From the NCBI GenBank assembly GCA_011620505.1, contig WOZA01000097.1, forward strand, positions 26,803 through 54,076: a stretch of 27,274 bases of DNA, written 5' to 3'. Shown here piece after piece: positions 8,017-15,211 of this stretch. How positions within the stretch are numbered: the stretch's first letter is position 1; every line of letters starts with the position of its first letter. The notes below the pieces were generated by a model, which had not been told where the DNA came from, did not search any database, and saw nothing but the letters and a program-made list of their open reading frames with translations. The position numbers and the translations under genes were made by a program. This stretch comes from Anaerolineaceae bacterium. Lineage in GTDB: Bacteria; Chloroflexota; Anaerolineae; Anaerolineales; Anaerolineaceae.

Positions 8017-8574
8017 TTAGACCCTTGTGAGGTATTCACCGGTACGGGTATCAACACGGATCGTATCACCCTCGTTAACAAAGGCGGGTGTCTGTACTTT
8101 AAGACCTGTGTCGGTAATTACCTGCTTTGTGACGCCAGTGGCTGTGTTTCCACGTGCTGAAGCATCAGCTGAGATAACTTTCAAATCCACACTGGTGGGT
8201 AATTCGATATCGAGCGGCTCATCGCCAAAGAAAGTCAGTTTGACTTCCATGTTTTCTTTCAAGAAGCCGGCGTAGTCTTCCGCAAGATCTTTAGGGATCG
8301 CGGGTTGTTCGAATGTTTCCATATCCATGAAATAGAAGAAATTCTCATCCCGGTAGAGATACTCGACATTATGGTAATCGAGCCGAACATCCTGGACACG
8401 ATCACCCGAGATGAAGGTCATTTCGAGGGTGTTACCTTTGCGAATATCACGCGCTTTGATTCGGATAGTGGCTGTGCCACGCCCCGGCTTGTTGTGCGTG
8501 TACTCCAGAACGCGATAAAGGTTACCATCACTTTGAAATGTGACACCTTTGCGTAAATCATTGACATCAATCAT
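8017..8574 (-). CDS. efp: Translation elongation factor P, Arg-tip type
   Basis: Binds between the P and E sites to rescue ribosomes stalled on polyproline. From ATG 8572-8574 the protein is 185 residues, the standard EF-P length; an upstream in-frame start (22 extra residues) is rejected because it would cross the promoter and the family begins MIxVxDLRKG. AGAGAGG lies 8-14 bases upstream of the chosen ATG. Three domains are visible: the KOW-like N-domain to about 63, the OB domain, and the C-terminal block ending RVDTRTGEYLTRV, a family signature. The loop that carries the modified residue reads K29-P-G-R32-G, so arginine stands where E. coli has the lysylated Lys34. See the finding. Confidence 0.96.
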   Translation of the reverse strand: MIDVNDLRKGVTFQSDGNLYRVLEYTHNKPGRGTATIRIKARDIRKGNTLEMTFISGDRVQDVRLDYHNVEYLYRDENFFYFMDMETFEQPAIPKDLAEDYAGFLKENMEVKLTFFGDEPLDIELPTSVDLKVISADASARGNTATGVTKQVITDTGLKVQTPAFVNEGDTIRVDTRTGEYLTRV

Positions 8575-8611
8575 ACAGAAACCTCTCTTCAGACTAAGCT
8601 TTAACAGGCGG

Positions 8612-8640
8612 ATTATATAACAACTCGAACTACTCGGCAA
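8612..8640 (-). promoter_or_regulatory. Promoter of efp
   Basis: On the minus strand TTGCCG (8635-8640), a 17-base spacer and a perfect TATAAT (8612-8617). Predicted transcription start near 8605, giving a leader of about 30 bases that holds the AGAGAGG ribosome site. Confidence 0.65.
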
Positions 8641-8713
8641 GTATCGTAATTACGAGTTTGGGGTTATAACTTAGTGATTATTTTTTGTGATTAAATACCG
8701 GCAGGAGGATTGT

Positions 8714-9844
8714 GTGATCGAAATTGTTAATGTAAATACAAAAGCATTAAGAAAAGAATTTGTCGAATTTCAGTATGAGCTCTATAAGGACTGCAAGCAG
8801 TTCGTCCCACCATTCAAAAATGATATTTACACCATGATGAATGAGAAGAAACATCCTTTTTATGATCATTCCATTTCAGAGTTTTTCCTGGCAAAACGCG
8901 ATGGCAAAGTAGTCGGAAAACTATCCATGCTCATCAATCGCCCATTCAACGAGTATCACGGAACCAAAGACAGTGAGTTTTACCTCTTTGATTGCATTGA
9001 CGACCAGGAAGTCGCTAATGCCCTCTTCGACCATGCGACACGCTGGACCCTGGAACATGGCATGAACCGGATCGTGGGACCTAAAGGCTACGGACCTCTG
9101 GACGGCTATGGCATCCAGGTGTTAGGTTTTGAGCACCGCCAGATGATGAATATGATGAACTACAACTATCCTTATTATCAACGGCTTGTTGAGAATTATG
9201 GTTTCGTGAAGGAAGTGGATTTCGTTTCGAGTTATATCAAGCTGGATGAATTTGTGTTGCCGGAAAAGATCAAGAAAGCCATTGAAATTGCCAAAAAACG
9301 GGGATCCCTGAGTGTCAAGAGTTTCAAGGACAAAAAAGAGATTTATGCCTGGAAGGATAAGCTGCGCAGTGCTTATAACAAATCTTTCGTAAAAAATTGG
9401 GAGTATTACCCTCTGAGCGATCGTGAACTGAAGTTCGTGATCGATAATGTTATTACCTTTGTCATTCCTGATATGGTACAGTTTATCCTGGACAAAGATA
9501 GTGAAATGGTAGGGTTTGTGCTGCCATTCCCGGATGTTTCTGCTGTCATGCAGAAAAACAAAGGGAAACTTGGTCCGATCGAAATCTTGCGGTTGATGCG
9601 GGAATTGAACCGCACCGAATGGCTGGATTTTAATGGGATCGGGATCCTGCCTGAATATCAGGGCATGGGTGGAAATGCCTTGCTCATGGGTGCACTTGAG
9701 TCCGCCGCTCGCGGAAATCCCCGTTTCGTGCATGCAGAGTGTACCCAGGTAGCAGAGACAGCCACCCAGATGCGCAAAGACCTGGCCAACCTGGGCGTTC
9801 AGTTTTATAAGAACCACCGGGTTTACAAAAAAGAGCTTAGTTAA
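8714..9844 (+). CDS. GNAT-superfamily acyltransferase-like protein, substrate unknown
   Basis: 376 residues from GTG 8714. AGGAGG (8703-8708) sits five bases before this GTG and decides it over an in-frame GTG at 8687, which lies upstream of the ribosome site. The C-terminal half carries a GNAT acetyl-CoA-binding motif A, GIGILPEYQGMGGNALLM, and the N-terminal half has a second GNAT-like fold pattern (EFFLAKRDGKVVGKLSM), so a tandem-GNAT layout is likely. Similar proteins are usually annotated only as N-acetyltransferase. No membrane segment is seen. The gene stands alone on the plus strand, divergent from efp, and ends 5 bases before a strong terminator. Substrate and pathway cannot be read from the sequence. 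Confidence 0.82.
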   Translation: MIEIVNVNTKALRKEFVEFQYELYKDCKQFVPPFKNDIYTMMNEKKHPFYDHSISEFFLAKRDGKVVGKLSMLINRPFNEYHGTKDSEFYLFDCIDDQEVANALFDHATRWTLEHGMNRIVGPKGYGPLDGYGIQVLGFEHRQMMNMMNYNYPYYQRLVENYGFVKEVDFVSSYIKLDEFVLPEKIKKAIEIAKKRGSLSVKSFKDKKEIYAWKDKLRSAYNKSFVKNWEYYPLSDRELKFVIDNVITFVIPDMVQFILDKDSEMVGFVLPFPDVSAVMQKNKGKLGPIEILRLMRELNRTEWLDFNGIGILPEYQGMGGNALLMGALESAARGNPRFVHAECTQVAETATQMRKDLANLGVQFYKNHRVYKKELS

Positions 9845-9849
9845 TTCAA

Positions 9850-9883
9850 TCAAAACGCCACTGGTCTACCCGTGGCGTTTTGA
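9850..9883. terminator. Bidirectional intrinsic terminator between the acetyltransferase-like gene and tRNA-Gly
   Basis: A perfect 12-base stem (9850-9861 with 9872-9883) with a 10-base loop. The arm sequence starts TCAAAACGCC, so an A-run and a T-run lie at the stem base and give a U-tract in either direction; further T residues follow at 9887-9890. Confidence 0.85.
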
Positions 9884-9917
9884 TTCTTTTCAAGACTATA
9901 ATTGGCTAAAAGAAAAA

Positions 9918-9989
9918 AGCGGGTGATGGGATTCGAACCCACGAATGTTAGCTTGGGAAGCTAATGCCTTACCGCTTGGCAACACCCGC
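9918..9989 (-). tRNA. tRNA-Gly (anticodon CCC)
   Basis: The 72-base cloverleaf reads from 9989 down. Acceptor GCGGGTG pairs with CACCCGC. The anticodon arm is TTAGC/GCTAA around loop TTCCCAA, giving anticodon CCC (reads GGG). The T arm is GTGGG/CCCAT (one G-T pair) with loop TTCGAAT; the discriminator base is T. CCA is not encoded. A run of T residues directly follows (9913-9918 as A on the plus strand), which probably ends transcription. It is divergent from dgkA across a 55-base gap. A TAAAAT -10-like box (10002-10007) lies upstream, without a clear -35. Confidence 0.95.
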
Positions 9990-9991
9990 AA

Positions 9992-10020
9992 TTGAGTTCT
10001 TATTTTATCTCAATTATCAT
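9992..10020 (+). promoter_or_regulatory. Promoter of dgkA
   Basis: TTGAGT (9992-9997), a 17-base spacer and TATCAT (10015-10020). The predicted start near 10027 leaves a very short leader beginning at the GAAGGG ribosome site. It overlaps the upstream region of the divergent tRNA-Gly. Confidence 0.55.
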
Positions 10021-10044
10021 TTTTTTGAAGGGTAGAAAAATGCC

Positions 10045-10440
10045 ATGAAATCCAGAAGAAAAGAAACGGAGCAGTTCATCCGGGGGAGAAAAAACTCGTT
10101 CCAATATGCATTTGCGGGTTTTTTATTTGTGCTGAAGACGCAAAAAAATGCCTGGCTGCATCTCGCGGCAACTGCAATAGTTATATTTGTTTCATTTTGG
10201 CTGGGAATTGGCAGGATCGAATGGGTGGCCATTCTATTGGTGATTGGTTTAGTATGGATGGCGGAGTTTATGAACACGGCGCTTGAAGTCATTACAGACC
10301 TTGCCAGTCCCGAAAAACACCCACTCGCAAAGGTTGGCAAGGATGTTGGTGCAGCATCCGTATTGATTGCAGCGATTCTTGCGGTAATTATTGGGGTAAT
10401 CGTACTTTGGCAGCCACTGATCGAAAAATTGGGCTGGTGA
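10045..10440 (+). CDS. dgkA: Diacylglycerol kinase / undecaprenol kinase family membrane protein
   Basis: Small integral-membrane lipid kinase. In Gram-positive relatives this family phosphorylates undecaprenol to recycle the cell-wall lipid carrier; in E. coli it acts on diacylglycerol. 131 residues with three membrane segments (about 39-55, 58-78, 100-122). Family motifs: E74-F-M-N-T-A-L-E81 (active-site glutamates and Asn) and H92-P-L-A-K-V-G-K-D100-V-G-A-A-S-V-L. GAAGGG lies upstream of ATG 10045; an out-of-frame ATG five bases earlier is ignored. The HPLAKVGKD form favours the undecaprenol/diacylglycerol kinase family but does not fix the lipid substrate. It has its own promoter, and trxA follows with a separate one. 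Confidence 0.9.
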   Translation: MKSRRKETEQFIRGRKNSFQYAFAGFLFVLKTQKNAWLHLAATAIVIFVSFWLGIGRIEWVAILLVIGLVWMAEFMNTALEVITDLASPEKHPLAKVGKDVGAASVLIAAILAVIIGVIVLWQPLIEKLGW

Positions 10441-10458
10441 TTTGAATAAGCTTTCAGG

Positions 10459-10487
10459 TTGTAAACGAGTAATAATCCTTGTATACT
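10459..10487 (+). promoter_or_regulatory. Promoter of trxA
   Basis: TTGTAA (10459-10464), a 17-base spacer and TATACT (10482-10487). Start predicted near 10494, about 23 bases before the ATG, with GGAGG at 10502-10506 in the leader. Confidence 0.7.
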
Positions 10488-10516
10488 AATGGAAAGTTTA
10501 CGGAGGATTTAACCCA

Positions 10517-10864
10517 ATGATCGAAGAACCTATTCATGTAACAGATGCTGCTTTTCAAAAAACGGTGATCGAAAATACTTTACCAGTGATTGTCGATTTC
10601 TGGGCGCCATGGTGTGGCCCTTGCCGAATGGTCGCCCCGATCCTGGATAAAGTTGCCAAGGAAAATGCGGGCAGACTGATCGTAGCCAAGGTCAACACGG
10701 ATGAGAACCAGGAGTGGGTCGGCAAGTACGGCGTGCAGGGAATTCCCACCATGCTGATGCTAAAAGATGGCAAGATTGTCCACCGCCAGGTTGGCGCTTT
10801 ACCCGAACCGATGCTGAAGGATACCATCAAGCAATTCCTGGAAGTGTGCGAAGCTCAAAAATAA
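10517..10864 (+). CDS. trxA: Thioredoxin
   Basis: Cytoplasmic disulfide reductase of 115 residues. The active site is W32-C-G-P-C36, the cis-proline is P77 in GIPT, and the FWAPWCGPC context is canonical. An additional cysteine (C111) lies near the C-terminus. The start ATG has a strong GGAGG 10 bases upstream and its own promoter. It is convergent with the TrkA gene that ends at 10923, and the two share the terminator at 10882-10915. Confidence 0.95.
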   Translation: MIEEPIHVTDAAFQKTVIENTLPVIVDFWAPWCGPCRMVAPILDKVAKENAGRLIVAKVNTDENQEWVGKYGVQGIPTMLMLKDGKIVHRQVGALPEPMLKDTIKQFLEVCEAQK

Positions 10865-10881
10865 ACGGACTATTAAAAAAT

Positions 10882-10915
10882 AAAACAGGTTGGTAAATAT
10901 TCGCCAACCTGTTTT
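10882..10915. terminator. Bidirectional terminator between trxA and the TrkA operon
   Basis: A perfect 12-base stem, AAAACAGGTTGG (10882-10893) with its complement (10904-10915), around a 10-base loop, with A-runs on the left and T-runs on the right, so it can stop both convergent units. Confidence 0.9.
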
Positions 10916-10922
10916 TGTTTAT

Positions 10923-11588
10923 TTAAGGCAGGTTAAAAAACCTTGCCAAGGCCTTCTTTTGGTCTTCATGGACGATTGCAAAAACCTCATCGCCCGTCTG
11001 TAAAACTGGATCTGTTTTTAGATCGAGCAAGTTACCATCCCGTATCACTGTGACAATGTTTGATTGATCTGGAAAGCTTAACTCGGAAAGGCGTTTTCCG
11101 TCTGACAGTGCATTCGGAGCGATCTTTTCTTCCACCAGCCTGTATTTTCCATGCCGTAGGACGTGCATGGTCATCATATCGCCAATGGACATTTCTTCGG
11201 AAATCAGATTAGCCATTAAGTCAGCCTGATTGAGGGCGACGTCAACCCCCATCTCCTTGGTAAACAACCACGCATTTTTTGGATGATTGATGCGGGCAAT
11301 TATCCGGGGAACCATGAATTCATAGCGGGCGAGTGTGGTGATTACCAGATTCGTCTCATCAACACCAGTGACAGCTGCAACCACGTTGGCTTTGCGAATT
11401 CCTGCGGCTTCCAGGACATCCGGGTCAGTGCCACTGCCAAAAAATAGCGTTTCGGGAGGGATATCAAGTAATATCCGTTCTTTCTCTACTTCTCTTAATT
11501 CAATCAGGCGGACATCATGCTTTTCACGCAAGAGTCTTTCCGCAAGATAAGTCCCAACTTTTCCACCGCCAACAATCAATACTCTCAT
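10923..11588 (-). CDS. trkA: TrkA-family potassium transport regulator (RCK_N + TrkA_C), second copy
   Basis: Cytoplasmic nucleotide-binding subunit of the type that gates Trk/Ktr potassium channels. Residues 1-125 form a Rossmann RCK_N domain with V-G-G-G-K-V-G near residues 6-12 and acidic E30 in LIELRE at the end of the second strand. The TrkA_C domain spans about 135-221 and ends in the TGDEVFAIV block. It starts 14 bases after the other TrkA gene and belongs to the P-type ATPase operon. The two copies are clearly different proteins, as in systems using two RCK chains or double TrkA. No TrkH/KtrB channel gene lies in the window. Confidence 0.9.
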   Translation of the reverse strand: MRVLIVGGGKVGTYLAERLLREKHDVRLIELREVEKERILLDIPPETLFFGSGTDPDVLEAAGIRKANVVAAVTGVDETNLVITTLARYEFMVPRIIARINHPKNAWLFTKEMGVDVALNQADLMANLISEEMSIGDMMTMHVLRHGKYRLVEEKIAPNALSDGKRLSELSFPDQSNIVTVIRDGNLLDLKTDPVLQTGDEVFAIVHEDQKKALARFFNLP

Positions 11589-11602
11589 TTTTCACCAATC
11601 CT

Positions 11603-12250
11603 TTAGCGTTTGGACAACTGGTCGACCTTATTGCGAGCTGAAGATGTGACAAACAGGTGCAGAATATCCCCAATCTGAAAGATCATCGCATCATTCGGTA
11701 AGCTGGTTTTACCATTTCGGGTCAGAGCAACAAATTCAATTTCTCCAGGCATCTCCACATCTTTGATTCGCTTGTTGGCGAGGGTTTGATTAACTTCCAC
11801 GTCCACCATATTTACCTGACCCGCGCCGATCGCTCGTTCTATGTTGAGATTATGATATACCAAAATGCTGGTCAGGCGTTCAATACCAAGTGTCACAGGT
11901 GAGATGGTGTGTATTCCCAGACGCCGATAAATTCTTGCTTTTTGAGGTTCGTAAACGCGAGCCGCAACGAATGGAACTCTAAAAAAAGACTTGGCCATTC
12001 GGGCTGCAACGATATTGGCTTCGTCCGATGCTGTGACGGCTGCCAGAGCATCGGCTTTATCAATACCAGCTTTTGAAAGGACTTTCTGATCGAAGCCAAT
12101 CCCTTCAATTGTTCTTCCTTTGAAGGACTGACCCAACAAGTCAAAGGCAGCTTTGTTTCGGTCGATAACTACTACGTCGAGCCCCTGCAAGCTGAGATTC
12201 TTTGCCAGACCAGCTCCAACACGACCGCATCCAACAATGATTATTTTCAT
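11603..12250 (-). CDS. trkA: TrkA-family potassium transport regulator (RCK_N + TrkA_C), first copy
   Basis: 215 residues. The Rossmann motif V-G-C-G-R-V-G-A-G is at 6-14, acidic D30 in VIDRN, the domain runs to about 125, and TrkA_C (about 130-215) includes IGDILHLFV. The ATG overlaps the stop of the P-type ATPase in an ATGA arrangement (12247-12250), so it is translationally coupled to the pump. In known systems such proteins bind NAD(H), ATP or ADP and control a TrkH/KtrB pore; coupling to a pump gene is the unusual part. Identification as a TrkA protein is firm; its partner is unknown. Confidence 0.9.
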   Translation of the reverse strand: MKIIIVGCGRVGAGLAKNLSLQGLDVVVIDRNKAAFDLLGQSFKGRTIEGIGFDQKVLSKAGIDKADALAAVTASDEANIVAARMAKSFFRVPFVAARVYEPQKARIYRRLGIHTISPVTLGIERLTSILVYHNLNIERAIGAGQVNMVDVEVNQTLANKRIKDVEMPGEIEFVALTRNGKTSLPNDAMIFQIGDILHLFVTSSARNKVDQLSKR

Positions 12251-15087
12251 ACAGACTCTCCTTTCCGAGTGAGTCCTTCTCGAACGGAACTTTGCCTGTT
12301 CTTAAAAGATTTGTATATAGAGTCTACCAGAGGCAGGATAGGAATCCAAACAATTAAGAACAACCAATATTTTGGATCAAAGGCGGCAGTGCCAATGAAG
12401 CGCTGCATAAATGGCAAGTAGACTACGGCAAGCGTTATCAGGATTTCTGAGAATATGCCAACCCAAATGAAGCGATTATTAAACAGCGGTACTTTTAAGA
12501 TCGAACGATGAGTGGCCCTTTGAGTAAAAAGGTTGCCAATCTGGGTTACCACAACACCAGCAAATGCCATTGCAGTTGCGGCAAGATAGATTTGGCCTGA
12601 GTCGGGCAGATCCAACCACTGTCCTTGATACCCGTTTGTCCAGAAGTAAAAATAAAAGGCCAACATCGTGACTGCACTTTGAACTGGACCTAGCACGAGA
12701 TAAGCGCGAGTCAATAGTTGACGGGTGATAAGATGGTCGCTTAATTTCCGAGGAGGGACATCCATTACGCCTGCCTCAGGGGGTTCTGCTCCCAGACCTA
12801 AAGCTGGAACAATATCAGTGCCAAGATCTACGGCGAGAACGTGCATGACTGGCAGTGCGATCGGTATGCGTCCGCCAGACAAAGCAAAAAGCATGAATGG
12901 AACCGCTTCGGGTGTATTACTCGTAAAGATGTAAGTTGTAAAGCGTTTGATGTTTTCGTAAACAGCCCGACCCTCTTCAATAGCATTGACGATGGAATGG
13001 AAATTATCATCCGTGAGGATCATATCTGCAGCTTCTTTGGCAACATCTGAGCCGCTGATGCCCATTGCAACCCCGATATTGGCCTTTTTGAGAGCAGGGG
13101 CATCGTTCACGCCATCCCCAGTCACAGCAACCACTTGCCCCAGGGATTGCAAGGCGGAAACCACGCGTAGTTTATGTTCTGGTGCAACACGTGCAAAAAT
13201 GACTTCATCCTTGACAGCAGCTTCCAGGGCTGCATCATCCATGCTCTCCAGCTCAACGCCTGTCACAATCCTGACCTGGTCACCTTTGATTATTCCGATA
13301 TTTCTGGCAATTGTCTCCGCAGTAAGACCATAATCCCCGGTGATCATTATGATGCGGATGCCGGCTTTGTGGCTCACTTTAACGGCTTCCGCAACGTCTG
13401 GACGAGGAGGATCCATCATAGCCATAAACCCAAGAAAAGTTTGTCCGGCTTCAAGACCATCCACAGAATAATCCCTGTCTTCTTGATCCATCGTTTTTTG
13501 TGAAGCAGCCAAAACACGTAACCCGCGGCGGGCATACTCGTCGTTTACCTGGACGATCTGACTGATCAATTCTTCTGTCAATGGTTGTATTTCAGACCCC
13601 AATTGAATATGCGTGCAAATATCCAGTATCTCTCTGATTCCACCTTTCGAGTTGACCACACGCTCATACCCCTGGGGGTTGCGCTCAAGTTGCACGATGC
13701 TCATGCGCTTGCGCCGGGAATCAAAGGGAAGTTCTGCAACAACCTCTCCCTGAATATCGTCTGTTGAAAGCCCAGCTTTGCCGGCAGCGACCAAAAGCGC
13801 CGCTTCAGTTGGGTCGCCAATGACGCTCCAGCGGTTGCTTTCCGAATTCGGGGCAACCAGTTTGGCGGTATTACACCGCGCCATGGTAAGCAAAATGCGC
13901 AAAAGCGAATTATCGTTTTTTGCGACGATCAACTTATTGTTTTCTACCAGTTCACCGCGCGGCTCATAACCTGACCCTGAGACCAGTATCTCCCGTCCCC
14001 CAAATCGGTCATTCTCCAGAACCGGCAGCCATATTGATTGCACTGTCATCTCATTTTGTGTCAGGGTGCCAGTTTTGTCGGTGCAAATAACCGTAGTGCA
14101 ACCCAATGTTTCAACAGCGCTAAGTTTTTTGATGAGGGCGTTGCGTTTGGCCATACGGTTTGTTGCCATCGCAAGGGAGAGAGTGACGGTTGGTTCAAGC
14201 CCTTCTGGCACAAAAGCGACGATCATCCCCAGGGCAAGAATTACGCTCTCAATCCAACTGATCTGTACCACAAACTTCGCCAGCACAAAGAAAACCAGAC
14301 CGACACCTACTGCAATTGCTGTCACAATCTTAGTGACTGATTGCATTTCTTTTTGCAGTGGACTTAGGTCGTCACCTACTTCCTGCGTCAGGCGGGCAAT
14401 CCGCCCAAAAGCGGTGTTCATCCCCGTAGCATATACGATGGCTTTGCCAGAGCCAGCAGCGACGAACGTACCCGCAAATATTAGGTTAGGAATTTCTGTT
14501 TCGGTCAAACCTTCTCCAGATACTGGATCAGCAGAGCGACTTACCGGGTTGGACTCGCCAGTTAATGTAGATTGGTTTACCCGCAAATCCGCACTGCTTA
14601 TCAGCCTGGCATCGGCTGAGATGCTTTCGCCTTCTTCCAGAAAAATCAGGTCTCCTGGAACGATGTCTTCACTTAATACCCGTTGAACTTCACCATCGCG
14701 CATGACTCTGCAATAAGAGGGAAGGATTTTCTTTAATGCCTCAGTGGCTTTTTCTGCCTGGAATTCCTGCCAGAAGCTGAAAGCGCCATTAATAATATTG
14801 ACTGACCACACAGCTATACCTAACTGAGGCATACGAGCAATGAAGGCGCCGATGCCCGCAATCCAAAGCATGATTGCCATCACATGCGTAAATTGCGCCA
14901 GGAATTTCTGGTAAAGTGGTGTGCCCTTAACTACCTGAAGCGAGTTCTTCCCATATTGGGACAGGCGGTCAGCCGCTTCCTGGTTTGTGAGCCCTTGTAA
15001 CCCCGTTCCCAGGGATTCAAAAAGCTGATCAGTGGTCAGTTTATGTTTTACATCGTTAAAACCGGTGGTAACCGGTGTCGTTTTCAT
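12247..15087 (-). CDS. Type IIC-like (Na,K-ATPase-related) P-type cation ATPase
   Basis: 946 residues from ATG 15085-15087. An in-frame TTG at 15148-15150 is rejected because it is the first three bases of the TTGACA -35 box. Order of parts: N-terminal cation_ATPase_N domain, TM1-2, actuator T-G-E-S (176-179), TM4 with V-P-E295-G-L, phosphorylated D337 in DKTGT, nucleotide-domain K481 (SKGG, a variant of KGAPE), TGDYGLTA (583-590), GDGVNDAP (657-664), then TM5-10. TM5 has T-S723-N724-T-P-E727 and TM6 has V-D754-L-G-T-D758-I-V-P-A-L. These match the Na,K-ATPase ion-site pattern (S775/N776/E779, D804/D808) rather than SERCA, which has a NLVTD block in TM6. Transport of Na+ and/or K+ is inferred. 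No beta-subunit gene is seen. First gene of an operon with two TrkA genes. Confidence 0.88.
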   Translation of the reverse strand: MKTTPVTTGFNDVKHKLTTDQLFESLGTGLQGLTNQEAADRLSQYGKNSLQVVKGTPLYQKFLAQFTHVMAIMLWIAGIGAFIARMPQLGIAVWSVNIINGAFSFWQEFQAEKATEALKKILPSYCRVMRDGEVQRVLSEDIVPGDLIFLEEGESISADARLISSADLRVNQSTLTGESNPVSRSADPVSGEGLTETEIPNLIFAGTFVAAGSGKAIVYATGMNTAFGRIARLTQEVGDDLSPLQKEMQSVTKIVTAIAVGVGLVFFVLAKFVVQISWIESVILALGMIVAFVPEGLEPTVTLSLAMATNRMAKRNALIKKLSAVETLGCTTVICTDKTGTLTQNEMTVQSIWLPVLENDRFGGREILVSGSGYEPRGELVENNKLIVAKNDNSLLRILLTMARCNTAKLVAPNSESNRWSVIGDPTEAALLVAAGKAGLSTDDIQGEVVAELPFDSRRKRMSIVQLERNPQGYERVVNSKGGIREILDICTHIQLGSEIQPLTEELISQIVQVNDEYARRGLRVLAASQKTMDQEDRDYSVDGLEAGQTFLGFMAMMDPPRPDVAEAVKVSHKAGIRIIMITGDYGLTAETIARNIGIIKGDQVRIVTGVELESMDDAALEAAVKDEVIFARVAPEHKLRVVSALQSLGQVVAVTGDGVNDAPALKKANIGVAMGISGSDVAKEAADMILTDDNFHSIVNAIEEGRAVYENIKRFTTYIFTSNTPEAVPFMLFALSGGRIPIALPVMHVLAVDLGTDIVPALGLGAEPPEAGVMDVPPRKLSDHLITRQLLTRAYLVLGPVQSAVTMLAFYFYFWTNGYQGQWLDLPDSGQIYLAATAMAFAGVVVTQIGNLFTQRATHRSILKVPLFNNRFIWVGIFSEILITLAVVYLPFMQRFIGTAAFDPKYWLFLIVWIPILPLVDSIYKSFKNRQSSVREGLTRKGESV

Positions 15088-15122
15088 TTTATATTCTTTC
15101 TCCACCAAATTAAGCAGAAGGG

Positions 15123-15150
15123 ATAATACTACTTCCCGGTCTGCTGTCAA
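15123..15150 (-). promoter_or_regulatory. Promoter of the P-type ATPase / TrkA operon
   Basis: On the minus strand a perfect TTGACA (15145-15150), a 16-base spacer and TATTAT (15123-15128). Transcription should start near 15116, about 30 bases before ATG 15087, with GGTGGAGAAAG as the ribosome site. Confidence 0.75.
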
Positions 15151-15164
15151 GAAAACCGCACAGC

Positions 15165-15184
15165 CTGCTAAGAAAGAATAGCAG
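15165..15184 (-). terminator. Weak hairpin after murA, possible terminator
   Basis: CTGCTA (15165-15170) pairs with TAGCAG (15179-15184) around an 8-base loop. On the minus strand a TTTTC run follows only some nine bases later. It is the only stem between murA and the next promoter, so it may end the seven-gene operon, but it is short. Confidence 0.3.
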
Positions 15185-15211
15185 ACTAAAACGGTTCAAT
15201 CTGTGTCTCAA

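Noticed and set aside
8575..8640. Upstream extension of efp (22 residues)
   Set aside because: It crosses the TATAAT/TTGCCG promoter; the 185-residue version from 8574 fits the family and has a ribosome site.
9122..9853. Minus-strand frame of 243 codons opposite the acetyltransferase-like gene
   Set aside because: The plus-strand gene has AGGAGG, a GNAT motif and a terminator; the opposite frame has no recognisable features and would run through the terminator stem.
9990..10015. Seven-base inverted repeat AATTGAG / CTCAATT in the tRNA-dgkA gap
   Set aside because: It coincides with the promoter boxes in an AT-rich gap; too short to call an operator.
14066..14686. Plus-strand frame of 206 codons within the P-type ATPase
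   Set aside because: Antisense to the conserved actuator and TM4 coding region; composition is Ser/Arg/Thr rich as expected for a shadow frame.
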